Shown here piece after piece: positions 30,089-36,640 of a stretch of DNA of 64,000 bases. How positions within the stretch are numbered: position 1 is the first letter of the stretch; each line of letters begins with the position of its first letter. The notes under the pieces are model-generated. The model saw nothing but the letters and a program-made list of their open reading frames with translations. It was not told the DNA's origin and made no database searches. Position numbers and translations under genes: made by a program. The DNA lies in the IMG/VR virus record IMGVR_UViG_3300028883_000003, positions 1 through 64,000 of that record. One strand, written 5' to 3'. This DNA is from a virus.

Positions 30089-30709
30089 ATGAGAATATCG
30101 CAGACGTTCAAAAACATTACAGATCAAATCAAAAATGAAGATTTCAAAAAAGCAGTCATTTTACTAATGAATGAATCACCAGAATATATTCTAATTACCC
30201 CTTCGTCTAGTTCTGGTAAATACCACCCCAAAGATGAAATTAACGAAAATGGTATGATTCTTCATATAAATAGGTGTGCTGTTATAGCCGATGAAATAGT
30301 CAGAATGTATGATTGGGGTGACAGAGAAAGGGATATTTTGTTAGCTTCTTGTGTTTTACATGATATTTTCAAACAAGGGCCGGAAACTGACAAAATTAAT
30401 AAAAACGGTATTAAGTTGCCTAAAATCAGGCATACTACTCCTTATCATCCTACTTATATATTTAAACGTATTGCGACTATAGCTGAAGGGTGGCCTGAAG
30501 ATGAGGTTAAACAACAGTTGTATGATTTGGCCCATTGTTGCTTGTTTCATGAGGGGCGGTGGACAATTGATGTATCGAGGGAAATAGCAAAAATAGACAA
30601 AATAAATGACAAAACACGGGAACTTTGTAAGGCTATGCATGTTGTAGATTATGTGGCTTCGAGGAGAAGCATTGCGGATGCTTTTCAGTATAAGGAGAAA
30701 ACGTGCTGA
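30089..30709 (+). CDS. HD-domain phosphohydrolase
   Basis: The 206-residue protein has the HD-fold metal ligands in order: a first histidine in MILHINRC, the HD pair in VLHDIFKQG, later histidines in HTTPYHPTY and LFHEGRW, and a final aspartate in AMHVVDYVA. Such proteins cleave nucleotide phosphates or second messengers such as cyclic oligonucleotides. In a phage early operon, destroying a defence signal is one attractive option; dNTP metabolism is another. The sequence does not tell which. Confidence 0.8.
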   Translation: MRISQTFKNITDQIKNEDFKKAVILLMNESPEYILITPSSSSGKYHPKDEINENGMILHINRCAVIADEIVRMYDWGDRERDILLASCVLHDIFKQGPETDKINKNGIKLPKIRHTTPYHPTYIFKRIATIAEGWPEDEVKQQLYDLAHCCLFHEGRWTIDVSREIAKIDKINDKTRELCKAMHVVDYVASRRSIADAFQYKEKTC

Positions 30710-30840
30710 AGGTAAAAAATGCGAGTAAACAATTTTGTGTATTAAAATATATAAAGAGTGGTGATGACAATTTTAAAAAATTTCAAAAGATTTATAACAC
30801 CTATATTTTTTGTTTAAACAAATTTTCTAAAGGAACTTAA
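30703..30840 (+). CDS. hypothetical mini-protein (45 aa)
   Basis: The GTG start overlaps the HD gene stop, and the stop abuts the next gene's ATG. The sequence is basic and aromatic (SGDDNFKKFQKIYNTYIF). Small size and GTG start keep confidence low. Confidence 0.45.
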   Translation: MLKVKNASKQFCVLKYIKSGDDNFKKFQKIYNTYIFCLNKFSKGT

Positions 30841-31110
30841 ATGTTAGACCTAACTAAAGAAGAGCGTACTTTATTATCAGCCATGGAAAATACGGAAACT
30901 TTTGTTTCTAGGCAGGCTGAAGATTTTTCACTAATCAAAAATGGATTTTATGTGTGCAAATTAGATACTAATATATGCAAACATTTGATAGAATTACATT
31001 GTTTAGTGGAAGTTGGGATAAATGACCAGTCAGATGATACTATTTGGTTGTATAAGGCAGACCCTGTTATATTTGCCCCTAATTTTGAAATAGGGGAAGA
31101 TAATGTTTAA
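30841..31110 (+). CDS. hypothetical protein (89 aa)
   Basis: An acidic mixed protein (KEERTLLSAMENTETFVSRQ ... HLIELHCLVEVGIND) that could be a small winged-helix type fold by its pattern. An AGGAACTTAA site precedes the ATG. No clear family. Confidence 0.68.
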   Translation: MLDLTKEERTLLSAMENTETFVSRQAEDFSLIKNGFYVCKLDTNICKHLIELHCLVEVGINDQSDDTIWLYKADPVIFAPNFEIGEDNV

Positions 31111-31210
31111 TACATATACAGCTAAATATTCGTCCAGTAATAAACTGACAACAACTGCTACTATAAATGGCAGTATGATAGTTGTATTTAATATTACTGG
31201 GCTATTTTAG
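31103..31210 (+). CDS. possible FLF-like remnant (35 aa)
   Basis: The frame MFNTYTAKYSSSNKLTTTAT then INGSMIVVFNITGLF overlaps the preceding stop. The end weakly recalls the FLF core (N-G-S-M-I-V-V-F). It may be a decayed member; the match is weak. Confidence 0.35.
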   Translation: MFNTYTAKYSSSNKLTTTATINGSMIVVFNITGLF

Positions 31211-31263
31211 AGACAGTAAACGAGAAACACTAGACGAAATTTTTAATACAAAAAAGGAAAAAA

Positions 31264-31476
31264 ATGAAGATAATAGATAAGGGTTATAGAATAGAACTTC
31301 TAAATATGTGGGTTTATAGCATATCCAAAAAATATGCAGCTTATTTGGAGTCTTCTTATCTACTATTATTGGCTTGTTTAGTAGACAATGTTGTCCTGAA
31401 ATACAGCAACACAAGCAAGAGAGAGTTATTTGTCATGTTGGTAGAAGAAAGTTTTAAAAAGAAAGGTGTTTTATGA
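31264..31476 (+). CDS. FLF-family small protein (70 aa)
   Basis: The core is YLESSYLLLLACLVDNV (27-43), diverged with leucines for phenylalanines. The tail is long and charged (KRELFVMLVEESFKKKG). An AAAGGAAAAAA site precedes the start. Confidence 0.65.
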   Translation: MKIIDKGYRIELLNMWVYSISKKYAAYLESSYLLLLACLVDNVVLKYSNTSKRELFVMLVEESFKKKGVL

Positions 31477-31826
31477 AATTTGGAATTATGTTAGGAAAGT
31501 CAAACTTTGAGTTTTCGGTCATCACAACAGTCATAGTATTGTTTTGTGTAGCCGTTTTGGTTAGTACAACAATATGTATTACAGACGAATTAAAAAATAG
31601 GCCAAGTGAAGAGAACTTATCCTATTACAAATTCAAGTCTAACCAGTATCAGGGTATTTTGCATAACTTAGTCAGCCAACTCAAAGAAAGTAAACCAGAG
31701 GTCTACAATAACTTTGCGGTGGCTTTAAATGAAATTAATAAAGCCGCATTAAAAGTAGGAGAGCCAATTGATGGCGATCAGGGTGCATTAATTCAATACG
31801 AGGTAGATACAATTGGTACGAAATAA
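31473..31826 (+). CDS. membrane-anchored protein (117 aa)
   Basis: One membrane segment (FSVITTVIVLFCVAVLVSTT) precedes a helical soluble domain (YQGILHNLVSQLKESKPEVY). This layout resembles spanin or holin-associated helpers only in outline; no lysis genes are adjacent, so I leave it unassigned. Confidence 0.68.
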   Translation: MKFGIMLGKSNFEFSVITTVIVLFCVAVLVSTTICITDELKNRPSEENLSYYKFKSNQYQGILHNLVSQLKESKPEVYNNFAVALNEINKAALKVGEPIDGDQGALIQYEVDTIGTK

Positions 31827-32058
31827 TTTAGGCGATTACAATAGTTATGTCATACAGAACTTTATAAGAACTACTCTTTGTGCTAAGTATGCCAAAAAGA
31901 TAACCAAAAGAGGAAAACTATTGGATGTGTATTTTGGTGATGTTCCTTTAGTTTTGCCAAATTTAAATAATTCATTATTTGTACTAATGTTAATAGCATT
32001 AGGCTATGGTAGTTTTCCGGAAATAACTAAATATCTAGCCAAGAAAGCTGTAGAGTGA
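31813..32058 (+). CDS. FLF-family small protein (81 aa)
   Basis: The core is PNLNNSLFVLMLIALGYGS (49-67), after a basic N-terminal half. The called start is TTG at 31813, inside the previous gene; no better start is seen downstream before the strand-rich part. The stop overlaps the next GTG. Confidence 0.68.
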   Translation: MVRNNLGDYNSYVIQNFIRTTLCAKYAKKITKRGKLLDVYFGDVPLVLPNLNNSLFVLMLIALGYGSFPEITKYLAKKAVE

Positions 32059-32216
32059 AAGAATTAGAAAAACGAATTAAACTTTTGGAAAAATTGTTGG
32101 AACAATCATTGAATTATTTGGGTTTAGAGGTAGTAGGCTCTGATGATCAATTTCATAAAGAGTTTATACATGAATTTTTGGAAAGAGGAAGGAAGGTTTT
32201 AAAAAATGACAAGTGA
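32055..32216 (+). CDS. coiled-coil mini-protein (53 aa)
   Basis: A GTG start overlaps the previous stop. The sequence (KELEKRIKLLEKLLEQSLNY) has a clear heptad pattern of leucines, then an acidic and aromatic helix. The stop lies inside the next gene's start region. Confidence 0.62.
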   Translation: MKELEKRIKLLEKLLEQSLNYLGLEVVGSDDQFHKEFIHEFLERGRKVLKNDK

Positions 32217-32412
32217 AGCAAAATGGTTTGCGTTATATTTTTACCCATTGATTGGTGTTGTTGTATTGGGGTTTTTATTTAGTTGCTTAATAAATAATAC
32301 AGTACCATTTATAATCTGTTTGGTAATAGCGTTTTTAGGTATGCCAATGTGGGCAATATATACAGTAAATAGAGAACAGAAAGAAGAGCGTAATAAGCAT
32401 AATAAAAGATAA
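32206..32412 (+). CDS. small membrane protein (68 aa)
   Basis: Two membrane segments (WFALYFYPLIGVVVLGFLF and TVPFIICLVIAFLGMPMWAI) end in a basic tail (REQKEERNKHNKR). Its stop touches the 5' end of tRNA-Gln. Confidence 0.68.
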   Translation: MTSEAKWFALYFYPLIGVVVLGFLFSCLINNTVPFIICLVIAFLGMPMWAIYTVNREQKEERNKHNKR

Positions 32413-32482
32413 GCCCCATGATGTAATAGTAGCATAGCAGGCTTTGAACCTGTTAGTTTTGGTGCAAGTCCAGATGGGGCTG
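32412..32482 (+). tRNA. tRNA-Gln (UUG)
   Basis: The 71-base sequence pairs AGCCCCA with TGGGGCT and has the anticodon loop CTTTGAA, giving anticodon UUG. The T-arm GGTGCAAGTCC departs from the usual TTCRA loop. No CCA is encoded. Confidence 0.87.
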
Positions 32483-32487
32483 TAAAT

Positions 32488-32916
32488 TTGAAAGGAATGG
32501 TTATGAAAGTACCACAGTTGACAGAGAAAGAAAAAGAAATATTTCAGTTGGCATTGGAAGGGAAACAACTCTTATATAATAGTTCCTTAGATATTAAAGA
32601 TGAAATAGAAAACGCAGCTACTGATATTATTACTCCGGAGTCTATTAAAAATAACACAATTTCTAAAACGCTTAAACAAAAAATAAGACGACAGGTTTTA
32701 AATATTATAACGGTGTATTTTTTAAATGACGGTTTTTGTTATGATAAAGGTAATGATTTTTGTGAAGTAAAATACATAAAAACCCTCGATTTAGACAAGT
32801 TCAATATGGAAGTAAGCAAAGGTATTGAATCTGTAATTGGATATAGGTTACGAACTTTGGTAGCACAAAAAGAAGGAAAAAAAGTGTGCCCTACTTGTGG
32901 GCAAACTATTAAATAA
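32488..32916 (+). CDS. hypothetical protein with C-terminal CxxC (142 aa)
   Basis: A helical charged protein (LTEKEKEIFQLALEGKQLLY) ending CPTCGQTIK, half of a ribbon that would need a partner or dimer. The true start could be the second or third ATG (MVMKVPQL or MKVPQL). It lies between two tRNA genes. Confidence 0.68.
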   Translation: MKGMVMKVPQLTEKEKEIFQLALEGKQLLYNSSLDIKDEIENAATDIITPESIKNNTISKTLKQKIRRQVLNIITVYFLNDGFCYDKGNDFCEVKYIKTLDLDKFNMEVSKGIESVIGYRLRTLVAQKEGKKVCPTCGQTIK

Positions 32917-32921
32917 ATAAC

Positions 32922-32994
32922 GGGCCGGTAGCTCAATTGGGAGAGCGTTGGCCTTGCAAGCCAGAGGTTCAGGGTTCGATCCCCTGCCGGTCCA
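32922..32994 (+). tRNA. tRNA-Ala (UGC)
   Basis: A standard 73-base cloverleaf: GGGCCGG pairs with CCGGTCC, D-arm GCTCAATTGGGAGAGC, anticodon loop CTTGCAA (anticodon UGC) and T-arm GGGTTCGATCCCC. Discriminator A. Confidence 0.96.
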
Positions 32995-33014
32995 AAAACT
33001 AATAGGAGTAAACC

Positions 33015-33155
33015 GTGGAAGAAAAGTTAAGAGACAAAGGAAAGATATACAAATCTGTTAAAAAAGGAACAACTATTGATATGCTCTCTTCTTTCAAAGT
33101 TGTGCAGTCACTAATTAAAAAAGTATCAAATATTTTTAAAAAGGAGAAAAAATGA
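33015..33155 (+). CDS. small basic protein (46 aa)
   Basis: A GTG start with a good AATAGGAGTAAACC site leads MEEKLRDKGKIYKSVKKGTT and a basic helix. Its stop overlaps the next gene. Function unknown. Confidence 0.6.
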   Translation: MEEKLRDKGKIYKSVKKGTTIDMLSSFKVVQSLIKKVSNIFKKEKK

Positions 33156-33568
33156 AGAAAACCTTAATCACCCTGTTTTTTGTAGTAGCCTTAATGGGGA
33201 CAGCTTTTGCCGAAGATGTAACTGTTGAATGGACTGCTGTTCATGAAGATGGGAATACTGGTGGTCCAGCTACTGGTTATGTTCTTTGCTATGGTCCAGA
33301 CAGTACAGCTATTATAAATTCGAGTGTAGTAGACGGTTTTGCTGTAGCAGATTCATTAACAACTATTGTGGAACAAGACAATGTACCCGGCAATGTAGGA
33401 GACACGCTGCAATACACGGTTAGTGGATTAGTTAGTGGAATTAAATATTACTTCACCATGAAGGCTTTTGATGATGTAGACAATTATTCTGATTTAGGGA
33501 ACATTGTCAGTCATGTTGTTGTTGATGTAATAAAGCCGGGTGTTGTGGACATTATTAAGTTGTATTAA
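33152..33568 (+). CDS. secreted fibronectin type III-like protein (138 aa)
   Basis: Residues 1-20 (MKKTLITLFFVVALMGTAFA) are a classic signal peptide with an AFA-type cleavage site. The mature part has a single FN3-like beta-sandwich pattern: VTVEWTA, a glycine-rich loop, YVLCYG, TVSGLVSGIKYYFTMKAFDD and LGNIVSHVV. It should be exported to the periplasm or surface. A phage protein of this type outside the structural genes may coat the cell or modify the envelope during infection. Confidence 0.78.
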   Translation: MKKTLITLFFVVALMGTAFAEDVTVEWTAVHEDGNTGGPATGYVLCYGPDSTAIINSSVVDGFAVADSLTTIVEQDNVPGNVGDTLQYTVSGLVSGIKYYFTMKAFDDVDNYSDLGNIVSHVVVDVIKPGVVDIIKLY

Positions 33569-33579
33569 AAGGAGTTAAT

Positions 33580-33750
33580 ATGGAAAAGCACTATGATGTT
33601 AAGTTAAATTCAGACAATAAGTTTGATATTTACGAAGTTAGTACTGGGGATGTTTTTTGTACGTGTGACACGGTGGACAAAGCTTCCCAAGTAGCTAGGG
33701 CTTTGGAATTGGCTTATGCAATGAAAATTGTAATGCAGTTAATATTTTAA
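33580..33750 (+). CDS. hypothetical protein (56 aa)
   Basis: The frame MEKHYDVKLNSDNKFDIYEV then STGDVFCTCDTVDKASQVAR has an AAGGAG site and an alpha/beta pattern. No known family. Confidence 0.65.
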   Translation: MEKHYDVKLNSDNKFDIYEVSTGDVFCTCDTVDKASQVARALELAYAMKIVMQLIF

Positions 33751-33755
33751 CTAAT

Positions 33756-33828
33756 GGGGCCATCGTTTAATTGGTTAGGATGTGGGACTTTCATTCCCTC
33801 GATGTCGGTTCGATCCCGGCTGGCCCTA
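33756..33828 (+). tRNA. tRNA-Glu (UUC)
   Basis: GGGGCCA pairs with TGGCCCT (one G-U), the anticodon loop is CTTTCAT (anticodon UUC) and the T-arm is CGGTTCGATCCCG. 73 bases, discriminator A. Confidence 0.94.
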
Positions 33829-33856
33829 CTAAATTTGTAATAAATTTAGGTTGTTT

Positions 33857-33929
33857 GCCCCTGTAACTCAATTGGTAGAGTAGCTGACCTGTAATCAGCT
33901 TGTTCTAGGTTCGAGTCCTAGCGGGGGCT
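33857..33929 (+). tRNA. tRNA-Thr (UGU) with C33
   Basis: GCCCCTG pairs with CGGGGGC (one G-U). The anticodon stem GCTGA/TCAGC encloses CCTGTAA, so the anticodon is UGU and position 33 is C, as in the tRNA-Lys of this phage. The discriminator is U. Confidence 0.92.
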
Positions 33930-33950
33930 AAAATAAAGGAAACAAAAACA

Positions 33951-34274
33951 GTGAAAGATAAAACTTATACAGAAGCTGATCTTGTTAAGATAAGAAAAGA
34001 TTATCTTGCAAAGAGAAAAGAGGAGGAGGAGGCGAAAAGAAAGGAATTCGAAGAAATAACTACTAAAAGACAAAAGTGTAACCACGAATATAAACTTTTA
34101 CACGAAGTAGACGACCAAAATGCGTCAGGTTACATTAGTCGTTATAAAACATTTGAGTGCTCTAAATGTGGAAATATTAGTATGATTAATTTGTTAACAC
34201 CAGAAGAAGAAGCGGGAAACAGGGATACTATTTCTATTGAAAACCAAACGTATGGTTTACGCATAAAACAATAA
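33951..34274 (+). CDS. zinc-ribbon protein with charged N-terminus (107 aa)
   Basis: A GTG start leads a very charged helix (KDYLAKRKEEEEAKRKEFEE) and then a CNHEY...CSKCG ribbon with strands between (SRYKTFECSKCGNISMI). The cluster of tRNAs around it suggests an RNA-related role but does not prove it. Confidence 0.72.
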   Translation: MKDKTYTEADLVKIRKDYLAKRKEEEEAKRKEFEEITTKRQKCNHEYKLLHEVDDQNASGYISRYKTFECSKCGNISMINLLTPEEEAGNRDTISIENQTYGLRIKQ

Positions 34275-34285
34275 GGAGACAAAAA

Positions 34286-34648
34286 ATGACTGAATGGTTT
34301 AGTACCCCAAGGTACACATCAATAGGTGCTGTTACACCTGAGATTAATATGTTTAGAAAAAATGGCGTAATTACTATTGAAGCTAAAGTTCCGGGTTTTT
34401 CAAAAGAGGAATTAGGTGTCAATATCAAGGATAATGTTCTTACCATACGCGGCACTAAAAACCAAGGCAGAGGTTCTGAAAGTGCCGTTTTTGAAGAATT
34501 TGAACATATTGACTTCAATCGTTCGTTTAGTATACCTAACGAAATTAATTTGGATACAGTCAAATCCTCATTAAAAGATGGCATACTTACTATTACTATG
34601 GAGCTTAGTGATAAAGAGGCTGAAGGTAAAACTGTGGAGATTGAATAG
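34286..34648 (+). CDS. Hsp20-like small heat-shock protein
   Basis: The 120-residue protein has the alpha-crystallin domain: INMFRKNGVITIEAKVPGFS, KEELGVNIKDNVLTIRGTKN, F-x-R-S-F (NRSFSIP) and LKDGILTITMEL. These are the hallmarks of the ATP-independent holdase family. Phage Hsp20s could protect assembling virion proteins; here the gene is early and amid tRNAs. Confidence 0.9.
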   Translation: MTEWFSTPRYTSIGAVTPEINMFRKNGVITIEAKVPGFSKEELGVNIKDNVLTIRGTKNQGRGSESAVFEEFEHIDFNRSFSIPNEINLDTVKSSLKDGILTITMELSDKEAEGKTVEIE

Positions 34649-34833
34649 TGAACAAAGGAACTATTGACAGCAAACCGGGTGGGCCGGGCTGTGCAGCCTA
34701 TTGTAATTGTATGCTTTGTAGACACGATAGAAAAGACAAATTTACAATAAGATTTTTACACAAATGGCATCGTAGACAAGGTAAAAAAATAATTGAAAAG
34801 GAATTAGAAAACATAATGGGTGGTGGAAAATAG
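34648..34833 (+). CDS. hypothetical cysteine-rich basic protein (61 aa)
   Basis: The frame starts with GTG overlapping the Hsp20 stop. A CAAYCNCMLC cluster is followed by a basic helix (FTIRFLHKWHRRQGKKIIEK). It may bind a metal and nucleic acid. Confidence 0.62.
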   Translation: MNKGTIDSKPGGPGCAAYCNCMLCRHDRKDKFTIRFLHKWHRRQGKKIIEKELENIMGGGK

Positions 34834-34839
34834 ACACAC

Positions 34840-34995
34840 ATTCAGAGATGGACACGTACCTCCGTGGCGGTTGTGGGTTTCCAAGACCCCGGTAAAATAT
34901 CAAGCACTCTTGAGGCTGGTGAGTAAATTATCCCTACAACTTCAACAGCGGAAGGTCGGAATCGTGTCGTGCTAAGGTGAGAGTCCTTAGCCCCA
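34840..34995 (+). ncRNA. structured RNA candidate in the tRNA cluster
   Basis: Between a gene and tRNA-Gly lies sequence that folds as nested helices: GACACG (34851-34856) with CGTGTC (34963-34968), ACCTCCG (34858-34864) with CGGAAGGT (34949-34956), GTTGT (34870-34874) with ACAAC (34936-34940). Inside are hairpins GGGT-TTCCAAG-ACCC and TCAAG-CACT-CTTGA. A separate 3' hairpin CTAAGG-TGAGAGT-CCTTAG (34972-34990) looks like a tRNA T-arm (compare GGTGCAAGTCC of tRNA-Gln). I cannot assign it to a known class; it is not a normal tRNA and lacks a U-tract. It may be tRNA-like or ribozyme-like. Confidence 0.6.
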
Positions 34996-35006
34996 TTATA
35001 TAATTT

Positions 35007-35077
35007 GCCCTAATGGTGTAATGATAGCATCTTTGGCTTCCAACCAAACGGTTTGGGTTTGAATCCCAATTAGGGCT
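35007..35077 (+). tRNA. tRNA-Gly (UCC)
   Basis: A 71-base cloverleaf pairs GCCCTAA with TTAGGGC and has the anticodon loop CTTCCAA (anticodon UCC) and T-arm GGGTTTGAATCCC. Discriminator U. Confidence 0.94.
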
Positions 35078-35120
35078 AAAAGATAGAAGAGCCTGTAGTA
35101 GATAGAAAGAGAGAAAGACA

Positions 35121-35435
35121 ATGTTTTTAAAGATTATTTATGGAATAGGAACTCCAACGGTTTCTAACACGCCAGATGACTGGCCAGCCCGAAATGAACA
35201 AATAACAATAAAAGAATGTAAAGAGATTGATTCTGATTATTGTTACTCCAAAACCGATAAATGTGAAAAAGGAGAACGGGAAGAACACTTGTTTATAAGT
35301 GTGGATAACGGATCACAATATTTTAAAGTTCCAACTGGTAAAATAATTACTAAAGGTGGGGCTAAAAGTGAACCCAGCGGTAATAGTATATATGTTATGA
35401 GCGACGAAGGTAAAACAATAGATAGATTATTATAA
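35121..35435 (+). CDS. hypothetical protein (104 aa)
   Basis: A polar strand-rich protein (MFLKIIYGIGTPTVSNTPDD ... HLFISVDNGSQYFKVPTGK) with no known family. The nearby AGAGCCTGTA / TACAGGCTCT inverted repeat (35087-35096 and 35445-35455) flanks it. Confidence 0.65.
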   Translation: MFLKIIYGIGTPTVSNTPDDWPARNEQITIKECKEIDSDYCYSKTDKCEKGEREEHLFISVDNGSQYFKVPTGKIITKGGAKSEPSGNSIYVMSDEGKTIDRLL

Positions 35436-35462
35436 ACCAATCTTTACAGGCTCTTCTAAATT

Positions 35463-35654
35463 ATGACAAAACATTTTAACAAAAAACAAACAATTATTGG
35501 TACATGCAAATGTGGTGGACCAATAACAAAAAATGAATTTGATGGTTTAACTTCATGCTTATCTTTAACAAAGATATACTGTTTAAAATGCTTTAAGGAG
35601 TACAACGACCAATGCCAACTCCCAAAAAGAATGAAACTAAAAAAGAATTCATAA
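35463..35654 (+). CDS. zinc-ribbon protein (63 aa)
   Basis: Cysteine pairs CKCGG and CLKC, about 25 residues apart, form a ribbon. Its end overlaps the next gene in another frame. Function unknown. Confidence 0.66.
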   Translation: MTKHFNKKQTIIGTCKCGGPITKNEFDGLTSCLSLTKIYCLKCFKEYNDQCQLPKRMKLKKNS

Positions 35655-35761
35655 AGCGATGTATGGCTTATCCTGATCTTCAAGATAAGAAACCAGATCA
35701 AAGATATGCAATCTGCCAATCAATGTGGAAGGAGCGTAAAAAAGGTGAGACCGAGAAATAA
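35612..35761 (+). CDS. conserved phage hypothetical protein (49 aa)
   Basis: MPTPKKNETKKEFIKRCMAY then DQRYAICQSMWKE matches a pattern I recall from many phages: a P-x-P-K start, F-x-x-R-C-M, and a final A-I-C-x-S-x-W. An AAGGAG site precedes it. Role unknown. Confidence 0.72.
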   Translation: MPTPKKNETKKEFIKRCMAYPDLQDKKPDQRYAICQSMWKERKKGETEK

Positions 35762-36011
35762 GCAAGAGAGAAAAAGAATTGGGCTGAAAAAAGCTAAAAA
35801 AGCGTATAGAGTGTACCAGTTTGATAGCGTTGACCAAGATAAGAGACTTTTAGGAATCTATAGTAAAACTAGAACGTTCTGTTCTAATCCAGATTGTTGT
35901 GGCAATCCAAGAAAAAGCAAAAGGGGTGGGAATAGGCTAACACAACAAGAAATAGCTGCTGAATTAAAGTTAGCAGAGGAACTAGAAGAAATCGAGGAAA
36001 CTATTGAATAA
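35745..36011 (+). CDS. conserved phage zinc-binding protein (about 88 aa)
   Basis: I prefer a GTG start at 35745 (after GAAGGAGCG) to a longer frame from 35706. The protein is basic (RPRNKQERKRIGLKKAKK), then has TFCSNPDCCGNPRKSKRG, a cysteine cluster with GNPR known from a common phage protein of unknown role, and ends as an acidic helix. Confidence 0.72.
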   Translation: MRPRNKQERKRIGLKKAKKAYRVYQFDSVDQDKRLLGIYSKTRTFCSNPDCCGNPRKSKRGGNRLTQQEIAAELKLAEELEEIEETIE

Positions 36012-36570
36012 ACCAAAAGGCTATCCCCCGTATGTTACATACAATCCTAAGTATAAAAGATTTTTGGTTACTGTTCCGAAAGAGAAAATAGATAAGATAA
36101 ATAAATTTGCTGTGAAGTTAGCAAAAAAGAAAATGGAGGAAGCACATTACAAAGTAGACGGTAATAGTTTGGTTAAGCGTTTAGTAACAGGCTTGACTGG
36201 AGAAGCGGCGGTAGAAGAGTTACTAGGTATAAAGATCATTGATTGGACAATTGGAAACTCGCGTAAATATAACGTAGCCGATATACAAGAATTAGGGATT
36301 GGAGTTAAGACTGTTGAATATGGTCTTCATCCATTAGTTCCTATTAATCCAGCTATGCCCCAAATCATTTGTGTAAAGATGTCTGAGAATGAAGTTATTA
36401 TTTGTGGGCTAGCTTCTATTAAAGTGTTGAAGAAATATCAGGATTTTAGTTTAGTTAGAGCAAAAGGGGCTAGGATTAGGGGAACTAAGTCAGGCTTTTT
36501 CGGGTTCAAGTATTTAGATATGTTTAGTTCGTTGAAACAGTTAAAAAAGATTTTGAATAGCAGGGTGTAG
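36004..36570 (+). CDS. PD-(D/E)xK-like nuclease candidate (188 aa)
   Basis: From a TTG start, the middle has a helix with a conserved-looking glutamate (GLTGEAAVEELLG), then YNVADIQELGIGVKTVEYG, which has the form D ... (I/V)xK-T of restriction-like nucleases, and a basic region. The fold is a guess from spacing only. The stop codon lies inside the tRNA-Pro gene. Confidence 0.62.
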   Translation: MNKPKGYPPYVTYNPKYKRFLVTVPKEKIDKINKFAVKLAKKKMEEAHYKVDGNSLVKRLVTGLTGEAAVEELLGIKIIDWTIGNSRKYNVADIQELGIGVKTVEYGLHPLVPINPAMPQIICVKMSENEVIICGLASIKVLKKYQDFSLVRAKGARIRGTKSGFFGFKYLDMFSSLKQLKKILNSRV

Positions 36571-36633
36571 CTCAATTGGTGGAGTTCTCGGTTTGGGGCC
36601 GAGAGGTTGAAGGTTCGAGTCCTTCCATCCTGA
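36561..36633 (+). tRNA. tRNA-Pro (UGG)
   Basis: CAGGGTG pairs with CATCCTG, the anticodon loop is TTTGGGG (anticodon UGG) and the T-arm is AGGTTCGAGTCCT. Its first ten bases overlap the 3' end of the preceding coding region. Confidence 0.93.
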
Positions 36634-36640
36634 TAAAACT

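Noticed and set aside
34840-34995. Possible tRNA with an intron, or group I intron
   Set aside because: No matching acceptor ends or intron core (P3-P7) could be drawn, so I list it only as an unassigned structured RNA.
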